Shown one piece after another: positions 40,061 to 47,809 of a DNA stretch of 64,000 nucleotides. The stretch comes from Gilliamella sp. wkB178. Its GTDB lineage: Bacteria; Pseudomonadota; Gammaproteobacteria; Enterobacterales; Orbaceae. The position numbers and the translations under genes are program-made. The number at the start of each line of letters is the position of its first letter. Position 1 is the first letter of the stretch. The notes under the pieces were generated by a model. That model made no database searches, had not been told where the DNA came from, and worked only from the letters and a program-made list of their open reading frames with translations. Location of the stretch: positions 248,001-312,000 of the forward strand of contig NZ_LZGK01000013.1 of NCBI RefSeq assembly GCF_001690705.1, in the 5' to 3' direction.

Positions 40061-41043
40061 TCAAAAAAATAACCCCATTTTTAATCTTAATGATTTTATT
40101 GATTATAGCCTTCTTTAGTGGCAAGCAGTTGTTCTCGGTTAGTGAGTTTTGTTCATCAATCCAACGAGTGATAACTGGTCAAAAATATACCGATCTAGAT
40201 ATTATTCTCTGGCAAATACGGTTGCCTAGAATTTTAACTGCATTATTAGTTGGTGCTTCTTTATCTGTAGCAGGCAGTACTTATCAAGGGATGTTTAAAA
40301 ACCCGTTAGTATCTCCGGATATTTTAGGTGTGTCGGTGGGGGCTAGCCTTGGTGCGGTAATAGCCATCTATTTTAATCTATCTATCTTTGGCATCCAAAT
40401 TTGTGCATTTTTATTTGGTTTTATTACCGTACTATTAGTCTATGTCATTGCGCAACTAACTAAGCGACTTGAACCTATTTTGGCGATGGTACTTGCTGGT
40501 ATATCGATATCTGCAGTATTAGCCTCAGCCATATCATTAATTAAATTATTGGCTGATCCTTATAGCCAATTAACCACAATCACATTTTGGATGATGGGGT
40601 CTTTAACCATGGCAACAATGAGTGATTTATATGTTGTGGCTCCAATTATTCTAATCTGCTTAGTGCCTCTATTTTTACTGCGTTGGCGAATGAATTTAAT
40701 GAGTCTAGATGATGAAGAGATATCAACGCTAGGCATAAATATTCGCTATTTGCGCATTATTTTTATTTTTATTGCTACTTTGATTACCTCAGCTACCGTT
40801 TCAATCACGGGTATTATTGGTTGGATAGGGTTGGTTATTCCTCATTTAGCACGTTTATGGCAAGGGCCTGATTTTCGTCATTTATTGCCTACTTCAATAT
40901 GCTTAGGTGCAGGTTTTCTATTAGTTACTGATACCATTGCAAGGTCAGCATTTCCAATTGAATTGCCATTAGGAATATTAACCGCTTTTATTGGTGCACC
41001 TTTCTTTTTAGGGTTATTAATTAAAGGAAAAACAAAGGTATGA
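40057..41043 (+). CDS. FecCD/BtuC-type ABC permease
   Basis: A 328-aa inner-membrane permease with about nine to ten helices, of the FecCD/BtuC family. The motif LPRILTALLVGASLSVAGSTY (N-terminal coupling region) and GIIGWIGLVIPHLARL (L-loop contacting the ATPase) are diagnostic. It starts at GTG overlapping the TGA of the binding protein and ends overlapping the ATG of the ATPase (ATGA at 41040), so all three are coupled. Confidence 0.93.
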   Translation: MIKKITPFLILMILLIIAFFSGKQLFSVSEFCSSIQRVITGQKYTDLDIILWQIRLPRILTALLVGASLSVAGSTYQGMFKNPLVSPDILGVSVGASLGAVIAIYFNLSIFGIQICAFLFGFITVLLVYVIAQLTKRLEPILAMVLAGISISAVLASAISLIKLLADPYSQLTTITFWMMGSLTMATMSDLYVVAPIILICLVPLFLLRWRMNLMSLDDEEISTLGINIRYLRIIFIFIATLITSATVSITGIIGWIGLVIPHLARLWQGPDFRHLLPTSICLGAGFLLVTDTIARSAFPIELPLGILTAFIGAPFFLGLLIKGKTKV

Positions 41044-41798
41044 GTAACCTTATCGAACTAAAAAATGTGACCATTGGTTATACTGATCGGTTAATAGCTA
41101 CTCACTTAAATCTTTGTTTACAAGATCAGCAGATTGTTTGTCTACTTGGTGCCAATGGTTGTGGTAAAACAACACTATTAAAAACGATTCTAGCTATTTT
41201 GCCCCTCAAGGCTGGGCAAATTTTTATTAATCAAATCCCATTAGCACAATGGTCTAAAAAGGCGTTAGCCCAGTTTATCGCTTATGTTCCGCAAACACAT
41301 AATTTTGTGTTTCCCTTTACAACGCAAGAAATGATATTAATGGGGCGATCAATGCATCTTAATTGGTATAGTGTGCCCAGTAAAAAAGATCTTGAAATAG
41401 CTCAACAATGCATGGTCAGAGTAGGAATAAGCCATTTGCAAAGTAGAACATATAATCGTTTAAGTGGTGGGGAAAAGCAATTAGTATTAATTGCTCGGGC
41501 ATTAGCACAACAACCGACAATATTAATTATGGATGAACCAACGTCCAGTTTAGATTATGGCAATCAAATCCGTGTATTAGAATTGATTAAATCATTTCGA
41601 CAACAAGGTTTGACTATATTGCTGACAATGCATCAGCCGGAGCATGCTTTTGATATATCTGACAGAGTGATATTATTTGATCAAGGAAAAATTTTAGCTG
41701 ATGATACCCCTGCTACCAGCTTGACCATCGATAATTTAGCACAAATATATTCTTTGGATAAAAGTATTATTAGCAAAAATTTGCGGTTTATAAAATGA
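41040..41798 (+). CDS. ABC ATPase of the metal-chelate transporter
   Basis: A 252-aa FecE/BtuD-type ATPase with Walker A GANGCGKTT (about 33-41), the FVFPFTTQEMILMGR Q-loop segment, signature RLSGGEKQL (about 140-148) and Walker B ILIMDEPTSSLD, followed by H-loop LTMHQPEHAFD. Coupled to the permease by four-base overlap and followed 40 bases later by a methyltransferase. Confidence 0.93.
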   Translation: MSNLIELKNVTIGYTDRLIATHLNLCLQDQQIVCLLGANGCGKTTLLKTILAILPLKAGQIFINQIPLAQWSKKALAQFIAYVPQTHNFVFPFTTQEMILMGRSMHLNWYSVPSKKDLEIAQQCMVRVGISHLQSRTYNRLSGGEKQLVLIARALAQQPTILIMDEPTSSLDYGNQIRVLELIKSFRQQGLTILLTMHQPEHAFDISDRVILFDQGKILADDTPATSLTIDNLAQIYSLDKSIISKNLRFIK

Positions 41799-41838
41799 GA
41801 GTAATCGGTAATAAATAACAACAGGGAAATGATTAACT

Positions 41839-42669
41839 ATGAGAGATATACAATCTATTTACGATATTGATTTTGCATCCTTATATCGAACTCATGCTAG
41901 TTTAACATTAAGACAAAATAAAAAGCAGTCTGATTGGGATGCGCGCGCACCTAGGACGAGGGAAAATGGTGGCAGCTGTTTAAATAGTAATTACATTCAT
42001 GATTTTGTGGCTAGAATGGACCTGACCGCTGCGACAACATTATTGGATGTTGGCTGTGGTGGTGGTGCAATTTCGTTAACTGTGGCGCCAAAACTTCAAC
42101 ACGTATACTCCTTAGATTTTAGCCCGAAAATGCTGGACGTGGTAACAGAACGCGCTCAACAATTAAATATTCATAATAATACCAATATATTACGAGCTTG
42201 GGAGGATTCATGGGACGACATTCCCGAATGTGATATTTGTGTGTCATCGCGGTCATCTATGGTGGCAGATCTTGAACCAGCCTTAGCAAAATTAAACGCT
42301 AAAGCAAAAAAAGCTGTCTATATGACGATGACTGTTGATAAGGACTTTATTCAACGAGATATACTCGCAGCAATTGGTCGTGATGGTATTGGCTTTCCAA
42401 CTTATATTTATGCGGTTAACTTACTCTATCAGCAAGGGTATCAAGTTTCGGTCGATTTCCTTAATACTGAGCCATTAATCAATCCAATGCCAGTAGATGA
42501 TGAAAAAAGCTTCATTGATTCAGTGATTTGGTCTATTGGCAACTTGAATGAACATGAACTTGAACGCTTAAAGTATTACTACCAAAAAAATAAAGATCAT
42601 TTAATATCAGGTAGTAATAAAAATCGGACTTGGGCATTTTTAGCCTGGAATCCCTCACAAAAGAGATAG
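41839..42669 (+). CDS. Class I SAM-dependent methyltransferase in a metal-uptake operon
   Basis: A 276-aa class I methyltransferase with SAM motif I LLDVGCGGGAISL (about residues 70-82), the acidic motif II YSLDFSPKMLDVV and motif III region CDICVSSRSSMV. The N-terminus (SDWDARAPRTRENG) is typical of UbiE-like enzymes associated with Fec-type ABC transporters. It is the last gene of the uptake operon (AGGGAA ribosome site). It might modify a metallophore or the chelate after uptake; this is inference. Confidence 0.82.
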   Translation: MRDIQSIYDIDFASLYRTHASLTLRQNKKQSDWDARAPRTRENGGSCLNSNYIHDFVARMDLTAATTLLDVGCGGGAISLTVAPKLQHVYSLDFSPKMLDVVTERAQQLNIHNNTNILRAWEDSWDDIPECDICVSSRSSMVADLEPALAKLNAKAKKAVYMTMTVDKDFIQRDILAAIGRDGIGFPTYIYAVNLLYQQGYQVSVDFLNTEPLINPMPVDDEKSFIDSVIWSIGNLNEHELERLKYYYQKNKDHLISGSNKNRTWAFLAWNPSQKR

Positions 42670-42717
42670 AAAACCATTTTTTACCACTATAAAAAGATAT
42701 GATTAACCTTTACGGAT

Positions 42718-42781
42718 TTATTTCATCATGATCAATATCTCATGATGAAATAAACTCATAGCGACTGTGTCGCTATTTTTT
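42718..42781. terminator. Double hairpin between convergent methyltransferase and receptor genes
   Basis: TTATTTCATCATGA (42718-42731) pairs perfectly with its complement at 42740-42753. A second hairpin, ATAGCGAC (42758-42765) with GTCGCTAT (42769-42776), is followed by six T and ends the + operon. On the minus strand both lie just after the receptor's stop, with an A/T-rich flank, so they probably stop both transcripts. Confidence 0.75.
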
Positions 42782-44729
42782 AATAATTATACTCAAAACC
42801 TAACCAAAAATTGCGGCCTTCTTCTATGTAACCATTTGTAAATTGGTAAGATTTATCAAAAATGTTATTAACGGCAATATGGGTAGCAAGTTCCTTATTG
42901 AAGCGATATTCCATGCGTAGATCTGTTTTACCAAATCCAGCTACTTTTTCATTACTATCACTATAATTATAACTTGAATAACGTAGATCTTGCATGATAG
43001 TTATATCCGTCGAATCAGTTGGGCTGAAATCTACCCAAGAATATAATTTATGTTTTGGCAAGCCTTCAACATGATCTATTTTTTTCGGGTCACTATAAAT
43101 ATAACCATAATTAGTACCCACTTTCATCCATGAAGTAACATTACCTTTAACACTTAAATCCACGCCATAAGAGTCAACAATGCCACTGTTTTGATTTTGG
43201 AAAAAAGGTTGCCCATTTTTTATTACTGTATGCGCAAAAATAGCATCATTAACGTGGTTGTAATAAATACTGGCTTGATATCCCCATTGTTTATTAAGAT
43301 TGCCGTCATAGGTTAAATCAAAGGTTAAAGCTCGTTCAGATTTTAAATCAGGGTTCACTATTCCAAGCGAATTATCTTTTGGTTTTTGGGTTGTATAACG
43401 TTCTTTCTGGGTAGGAAAGCGACTACGATCAGAAACTGAAAAACGTAACAAATCATCATTATCAAATTTATATTTTACTAACATTTCCCAATTGAAAGCC
43501 TGTTGATCGTTATCTTGTGATTTTTCATTAGTTTTTTTGCTATCGCGCCAATCATAGCCTATTGCTGCGACCACCTCTAAAGGAGCTGTAACTGACCATT
43601 GATATTCAGTTGCTACTGAATAAGTACGATCTTTATAATGTAACCAGCTACCACCGCGGTTACTTTGCGCTTGATGTACATCGTCTTTCCAATGTGCAGA
43701 AAAAGATAATACGTCAGTTTCTCGCATATCAATACCTAATTGCAGTGACGCACCATTGCTGTAATCATCGTAATGACTATAATCTGGCGCTAAAACAGAA
43801 TTCTTTTTATACATTAATAAGGTATTGATAAACTTATCGTGGAAAAACCGGCTTTGTAAATTCACTTTATCGGTTAATTGTGTAATACCATTATAATAAA
43901 AACTTTCTTTGTTATAATCAGGCCATTTCCAATAACGATATTTACCTTTGCTTACCCCCACAGTTGGCGGACTATCCTTATTGCTGTCTTGTTTAGAATA
44001 GGTAAAAATATATTGATCAAGTTCGCGCGGGGTAAATCCGATTTTAATCATGCCTTGTTTATCATCGGATGCCGAGTTGTAACGCCGACCATCAGAGCCA
44101 GCGTTTTTGTTGTTATCATAATCAGTTGGCAATCCCAAAAAACGTTGCTTGTATTGACTACCGCTAAATTGTAAAAAACCAATATCATTACTAACACTCA
44201 TTCGCGCACTGCCGTTATAGGCATTGTCGGCACTACGCGCCAAGCCTTCGCTATAAGCGATTTTAGCTTCAAAGGGTTTCGTTGGTAATATTGTTGATAA
44301 ATTAATTGCCCCACCCATTAAGTTAGGGCCTTGTAATAAGGAAACATACCCTTTACTAACTTCAATGTTAGCCAGTTCACTCGTCATAAATCGACCAAGA
44401 TCTAAATTACCATCGTAAGGAACGTAGATAGGAATACCATCAAGAAAAATAGGTACTTGTCGACTATCAAAACCCCGTAATCTAATCGTTAACTCATTCC
44501 TATTCCCTGATTTATCAAGAATCGCGCCTGGCATAGTGCTAATTGCTGTTGCTGCATTGGTTTTATTACGGGATTGTATTTGGGATTGTGTGATAACGTC
44601 TGGATTCGTCGCTGCGGTACTAGCCCAAATATTCATCACCTCAATATTTTTCACTTTTTTGTCATCATCAGCAAAAACAATAACAGGGGCAACACATAGT
44701 ATCATGATATAAATAGATGTTTTTTTCAT
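42780..44729 (-). CDS. TonB-dependent outer-membrane receptor
   Basis: A 649-aa outer-membrane receptor with a signal peptide (ending at VIVFA), a plug domain (about 45-150: AISTMPGAILDKSG, LRGFDSRQVPIFLDGIPIYV, ISKGYVSLLQGPN-like block) and a 22-strand barrel ending in the aromatic FWLGFEYNY. The TonB-box position is near KNIEVMNI. It converges on the ABC/methyltransferase operon and is the likely outer-membrane gate of the same pathway. Substrate unknown. Confidence 0.9.
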   Translation of the reverse strand: MKKTSIYIMILCVAPVIVFADDDKKVKNIEVMNIWASTAATNPDVITQSQIQSRNKTNAATAISTMPGAILDKSGNRNELTIRLRGFDSRQVPIFLDGIPIYVPYDGNLDLGRFMTSELANIEVSKGYVSLLQGPNLMGGAINLSTILPTKPFEAKIAYSEGLARSADNAYNGSARMSVSNDIGFLQFSGSQYKQRFLGLPTDYDNNKNAGSDGRRYNSASDDKQGMIKIGFTPRELDQYIFTYSKQDSNKDSPPTVGVSKGKYRYWKWPDYNKESFYYNGITQLTDKVNLQSRFFHDKFINTLLMYKKNSVLAPDYSHYDDYSNGASLQLGIDMRETDVLSFSAHWKDDVHQAQSNRGGSWLHYKDRTYSVATEYQWSVTAPLEVVAAIGYDWRDSKKTNEKSQDNDQQAFNWEMLVKYKFDNDDLLRFSVSDRSRFPTQKERYTTQKPKDNSLGIVNPDLKSERALTFDLTYDGNLNKQWGYQASIYYNHVNDAIFAHTVIKNGQPFFQNQNSGIVDSYGVDLSVKGNVTSWMKVGTNYGYIYSDPKKIDHVEGLPKHKLYSWVDFSPTDSTDITIMQDLRYSSYNYSDSNEKVAGFGKTDLRMEYRFNKELATHIAVNNIFDKSYQFTNGYIEEGRNFWLGFEYNY

Positions 44730-45383
44730 AGTTATTCGTTATGTAATTATTTATATAGCGGTAATAAATTAAACCATCAAAATAACGAATTATCAACTAT
44801 AAATATGCAAATAAGCTGTATTTTATTTAGCCATAAAACACTAGGGTAGAAGCTATAAACGTAGATTTGAATGGACGAGTTTGGATAAGTATGCAATTAA
44901 TAAAAAAATAAAAACAAAAAACTGCGCTAGCTCAAAATATTGGAGATTGAAATAGATTTTTTGAATAGTGCTGGGATTTGCTACTAAAAGAAACAGAGCA
45001 ACAAAACGCGACCGACTTTTTCAAATCAAGTGCAAAACCGGATACATTTGGTTCGATAAAGGCGTATATCCATAAATTGGCTTTAAAGCCTTTATTGGCA
45101 AGGGTTAACAACAATCGCTGGCAAAGGTTAGCCACATTAGCCGATTAACTTACTGACTATTAACCTATAGGTAACCACACTTTTAAGTAGAGATTATAAG
45201 GTTATTAATTTAGTAATAATCCCTTCATCTTTACTATTCTTTACAAATAAACTTAACAAAATAGTAGTTAAAATTTATCAAGGCGATATACTTTTAGCGA
45301 TGAGTAGTGCGGAGGTTATTTTTCGCGCACTCGAATGGAAAAAGTGTAAATAAAACATAAAATTACTTGACGGAATCCTCATC
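44730..45383. other. Gap before the surface-protein gene, with a coding remnant
   Basis: This 654-base stretch begins with the receptor's promoter region. On + an open stretch of 59 codons (44969-45148) ends ALKPLLARVNNNRWQRLAT-LAD with coding-like composition but no start codon or ribosome site; it may be the 3' remnant of a gene I do not recognise. The rest (45150-45383) is AT-rich and should contain the promoter of the surface-protein gene whose likely ATG is at 45384. Confidence 0.4.
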
Positions 45384-45397
45384 ATGGCTTATACTGG

Positions 45398-45421
45398 AAG
45401 ACACAAGACACAAGACACAAG
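45398..45421 (+). repeat. Heptanucleotide tandem repeat near the likely start of the surface-protein gene
   Basis: Three exact copies of AAGACAC (45398-45404, 45405-45411, 45412-45418) plus AAG. They begin 14 bases after ATG 45384, which has a GGAA-type ribosome site. With three copies the ATG frame stops at TAG 45462-45464 after 26 codons. With one or four copies the ATG would be in frame with the 448-codon frame ending at 47029. This is the arrangement of a slipped-strand phase switch, in the OFF state. Confidence 0.75.
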
Positions 45422-45685
45422 CACTGGCAGCTTTACGTCCAAAATCTATCACCACACACTGTAGTTAACTCATTTCACCAAAGTGATAATTTAGCCCCCG
45501 ATTTAGTCCCGTGCCGTCGGCATAATCGGCAACCTGGTTACCAAAATCAGCAATTATCTTCAATAATACCATTACGGCTACTACAATCATTAACACCATT
45601 ACCGCCAAATCGGCAGTTACCGCCATTATCACTAATTAAGCGCCCACCACGTTTAAGTTTTAGCTTAAAGCGTGGTTTAGCCTTA

Positions 45686-47029
45686 ATGCCATTGCTATTG
45701 TTGCCGTATGCTACTACTACCCAAGCATTGTCGGCTACTACGGCCCAGGTAATCCATGGTACTCAGCCGTATTTTACTTTTGATAATGGGGCAACTAAGT
45801 ATACTACTACGAATGGTCTGTTATGGATTACCTTATCTGACGGTACTCACATTACTCCGGCAATCAATACTTCAGCGACAACACCTATAGTGTTACCTAA
45901 TGTAGGAGAAACCTTAGCTGATGTACAGATGTTGGTGCCTACAACAGCTAACTCCATTCCCATAAGCACATTCCTTGGTGCCCCGTATAATTATTGGGGT
46001 GATGATGATGGTGATGGTCAGGGTGCTAATGGTGTTACTGCTAGCGGTGATTTAAGTGTGAGTATTACCGATAAAGACAATCAAGCCGTGAGTCGTAGTG
46101 CCAGCTTAGATATCTGTCAAGCGCCTTATAAAGTGGCATTAACCAGTACAGCTGGTAGTTTAACCACCCAGTATGGGCTGCCTAATAGTAGTAGTTTCAG
46201 CGGAGGTACTGCTACTTATTATATCAGCCCTAAAGCGCCACCTAAAATCTGTTACGCCAGACCAAATCGGGGGGCCTATGGCACCGGCGACTACGCCGGC
46301 CCCGCTACTATCTGGGAACCATATAAAGGCTTCCTAGTGCAATCAACTACACCATCAGGTTACAATCGTAACTTCCCGACTACCGGTGCTAATAATCTGT
46401 ATTTTGAGTTAGAAATAGGTGGTGTTAAAGGTTCAGCATTGACATGGCCAACAGTCAGCCGAGGTGGTATTACCGCTACCATGACGCCATCACCCTATTA
46501 TCCTAATGGCATCCGCGTCACCTTCACTGGTCCGGCGGCGACATCATCCCAATGGAGTTCAGATTCACCGGGTAGAATTGCTACGCCCACCTTGCCACAG
46601 ACATTCGAGTTAGTAGGTAAAGATAGTAGTAATAACGAGGTATTAAAATATGGTTTTCAGTTAAGGCAGTGGTTCGTCAACCGCGGAGAGAAATATGCTA
46701 ATTATGCTAACACCTCATCCTGGTGTAGTAGTTTAGGCGGCGGTTACCGTCTGCCCCAGGTCAAAGACTTAACTAATGCTGTGAGAACAGGAGCAGTGGG
46801 CGCCACGCCGTCATCAACTATGAATAATTACCAACGTAATATTGGTGCGGGTTTGTTCACCGAATGGGGCATCATGAACGATTATACCGCTGCCGGCTTC
46901 GTCGACTACTACTACTGGACAAGCGACAGCTACGGTTCGAACCAGTTCATTGTCCACTCGGGCTACGGCATCGTTGACAGCGACAACCCGAGCTACAGCC
47001 GCAGCGGCGGGGTTTGCGCCTATCCTTAG
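45686..47029 (+). CDS. Secreted DUF1566 (Lcl C-type-lectin-like) surface protein, DGR target
   Basis: The open frame runs from 45371 to 47029 without a start codon before ATG 45686. That ATG has no ribosome site and falls inside a signal-peptide-like segment (SLKRGLALMPLLLLPYA). The true start is probably ATG 45384, currently out of frame because of a 7-bp repeat. The protein has a long N-terminal extension, a signal, a beta-rich middle (DDDGDGQGANG, two Cys) and a C-terminal DUF1566/Lcl domain (WCSSLGGGYRLPQVKDLTN to YYWTSDS and GGVCAYP). The last ~50 codons look like a DGR variable region. Likely an exposed adhesin; it may be phase-off or decayed. Confidence 0.75.
   Translation: MPLLLLPYATTTQALSATTAQVIHGTQPYFTFDNGATKYTTTNGLLWITLSDGTHITPAINTSATTPIVLPNVGETLADVQMLVPTTANSIPISTFLGAPYNYWGDDDGDGQGANGVTASGDLSVSITDKDNQAVSRSASLDICQAPYKVALTSTAGSLTTQYGLPNSSSFSGGTATYYISPKAPPKICYARPNRGAYGTGDYAGPATIWEPYKGFLVQSTTPSGYNRNFPTTGANNLYFELEIGGVKGSALTWPTVSRGGITATMTPSPYYPNGIRVTFTGPAATSSQWSSDSPGRIATPTLPQTFELVGKDSSNNEVLKYGFQLRQWFVNRGEKYANYANTSSWCSSLGGGYRLPQVKDLTNAVRTGAVGATPSSTMNNYQRNIGAGLFTEWGIMNDYTAAGFVDYYYWTSDSYGSNQFIVHSGYGIVDSDNPSYSRSGGVCAYP
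46867..47026 (+). other. Putative DGR variable region (VR) at the 3' end of the surface protein gene
   Basis: From GGGCATCATGAACG onward the codons are mostly of the form NNC (GTC GAC TAC TAC TAC, AGC GAC AGC TAC, GAC AGC GAC AAC, AGC TAC AGC CGC AGC), as expected when AAC codons of a template are randomised at both A positions. The rest of this AT-rich gene prefers T- and A-ending codons. The first 50 bases align to 52328-52377 with six mismatches, each where the other copy has A. The encoded part is the ligand-binding end of a C-type-lectin-like domain. Confidence 0.7.
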
Positions 47030-47058
47030 TCCTTAGTTCTTAGTCCTTAATCCTTAAG
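47024..47058 (+). repeat. Degenerate heptamer tandem repeat across the stop codon
   Basis: Five consecutive 7-base units: CCTTAGT, CCTTAGT, TCTTAGT, CCTTAAT, CCTTAAG. The TAG stop of the surface-protein gene (47027-47029) is inside the first unit. In each unit a TTAG or TTAA keeps stop codons available, so copy-number change would not extend the protein far. Confidence 0.6.
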
Positions 47059-47107
47059 TCGCGGGTGTTTAATAAGGAGTAATAAAGTTTAAGCAACAAT
47101 AGGACGG

Positions 47108-47245
47108 TTGCAGCGGCAGGGGCAACCCGAGCCGACAGAGTTGGCGAGAAAAGAGCGGTAGTTGCTTTAGCGACAACCGCTAACGACCGACAACGCCAAC
47201 GCACACCACACCAACCAATGCCAGCCACGCCACTGGCATTTTTAT
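47108..47245 (+). terminator. GC-rich hairpin cluster and terminator after the surface-protein gene
   Basis: GTTGC/GCAAC (47108-47112, 47121-47125) is followed by a nested hairpin. GTTGGCG (47140-47146) pairs with CGCCAAC (47194-47200), and inside it GCGGTAGTTGC (47155-47165) pairs with GCGACAACCGC (47170-47180) at nine of eleven positions. Then AATGCCAG (47217-47224) pairs with CTGGCATT (47233-47240), followed by TTT, a plausible terminator. The nested hairpin is unusual in this AT-rich gap; DGR systems often have a stem-loop after the VR, but distance and form differ here. Confidence 0.5.
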
Positions 47246-47247
47246 GC

Positions 47248-47289
47248 TTGTTAAGACGTTTCCTGAGAGGGGTATGTTTGGGTATAAAA
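47248..47289 (+). repeat. Dispersed ~42-bp repeat, copy D
   Basis: Copy on +, eight bases after the terminator stem of the surface-protein gene. It is closest to copy C at 32397 (shared ATGCTTGT before and GGTT after). Confidence 0.7.
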
Positions 47290-47809
47290 ACAGGTTGATA
47301 TTGGTTATGGTTGGGGTTTGCCTAAAGATTTTTTATATCAACCTTGTTGTAGGTTTTAATACTTGACCAACTTTTGTTCAAATCAATTCAAATTAAGCGA
47401 CAAATATGATATAAAACCGTATATGTTTAAACTCAATAATGGTGTGTATCTTTAAATTAGATTTAAATCTCCTTTTATTTATCATGGATGAACCTTGAAG
47501 GTTAACACCATGAATTAAATAAATACTTAGTTAAATATTTAGATGTAAGTATAATTGAAATTGAATAGATAATGTAAAAGTTAGGTATCCCCGTATAATT
47601 AAAGTTGTTTGGCGGTTATGATTTTTTTCCAAGAGGAAGTTGATAATATTGGTTGATGGTTTACACTTAATTGAGTTACTAGTTTAGAGCAGTGTTGCAA
47701 ATAGTTAACTTCAACAATTTGTTCAAATTCTTAAGTATTGATATTTCACAGTTTGAAGAGCAAGTAGAATTTTAGATATTTCTAATGACTAAATTTAGAA
47801 GGGCTTGAT
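47290..47809. other. AT-rich gap before mcrB
   Basis: Apart from the promoter presumably driving mcrBC, this 520-base stretch shows no open frame, RNA gene or strong hairpin. Base composition falls to the AT-rich level of the restriction genes here, contrasting with the GC-rich 3' end of the surface-protein gene just upstream. Confidence 0.4.

Noticed and set aside
44932-45135. Minus-strand 67-codon frame upstream of the receptor gene
   Set aside because: Composition and lack of a ribosome site make it unlikely; the overlapping plus frame looks slightly more coding-like but is also unproven.
47040-47228. Minus-strand open frame of 62 codons after the surface-protein gene
   Set aside because: It lies over GC-rich hairpins and a terminator and has no ribosome site or family resemblance.
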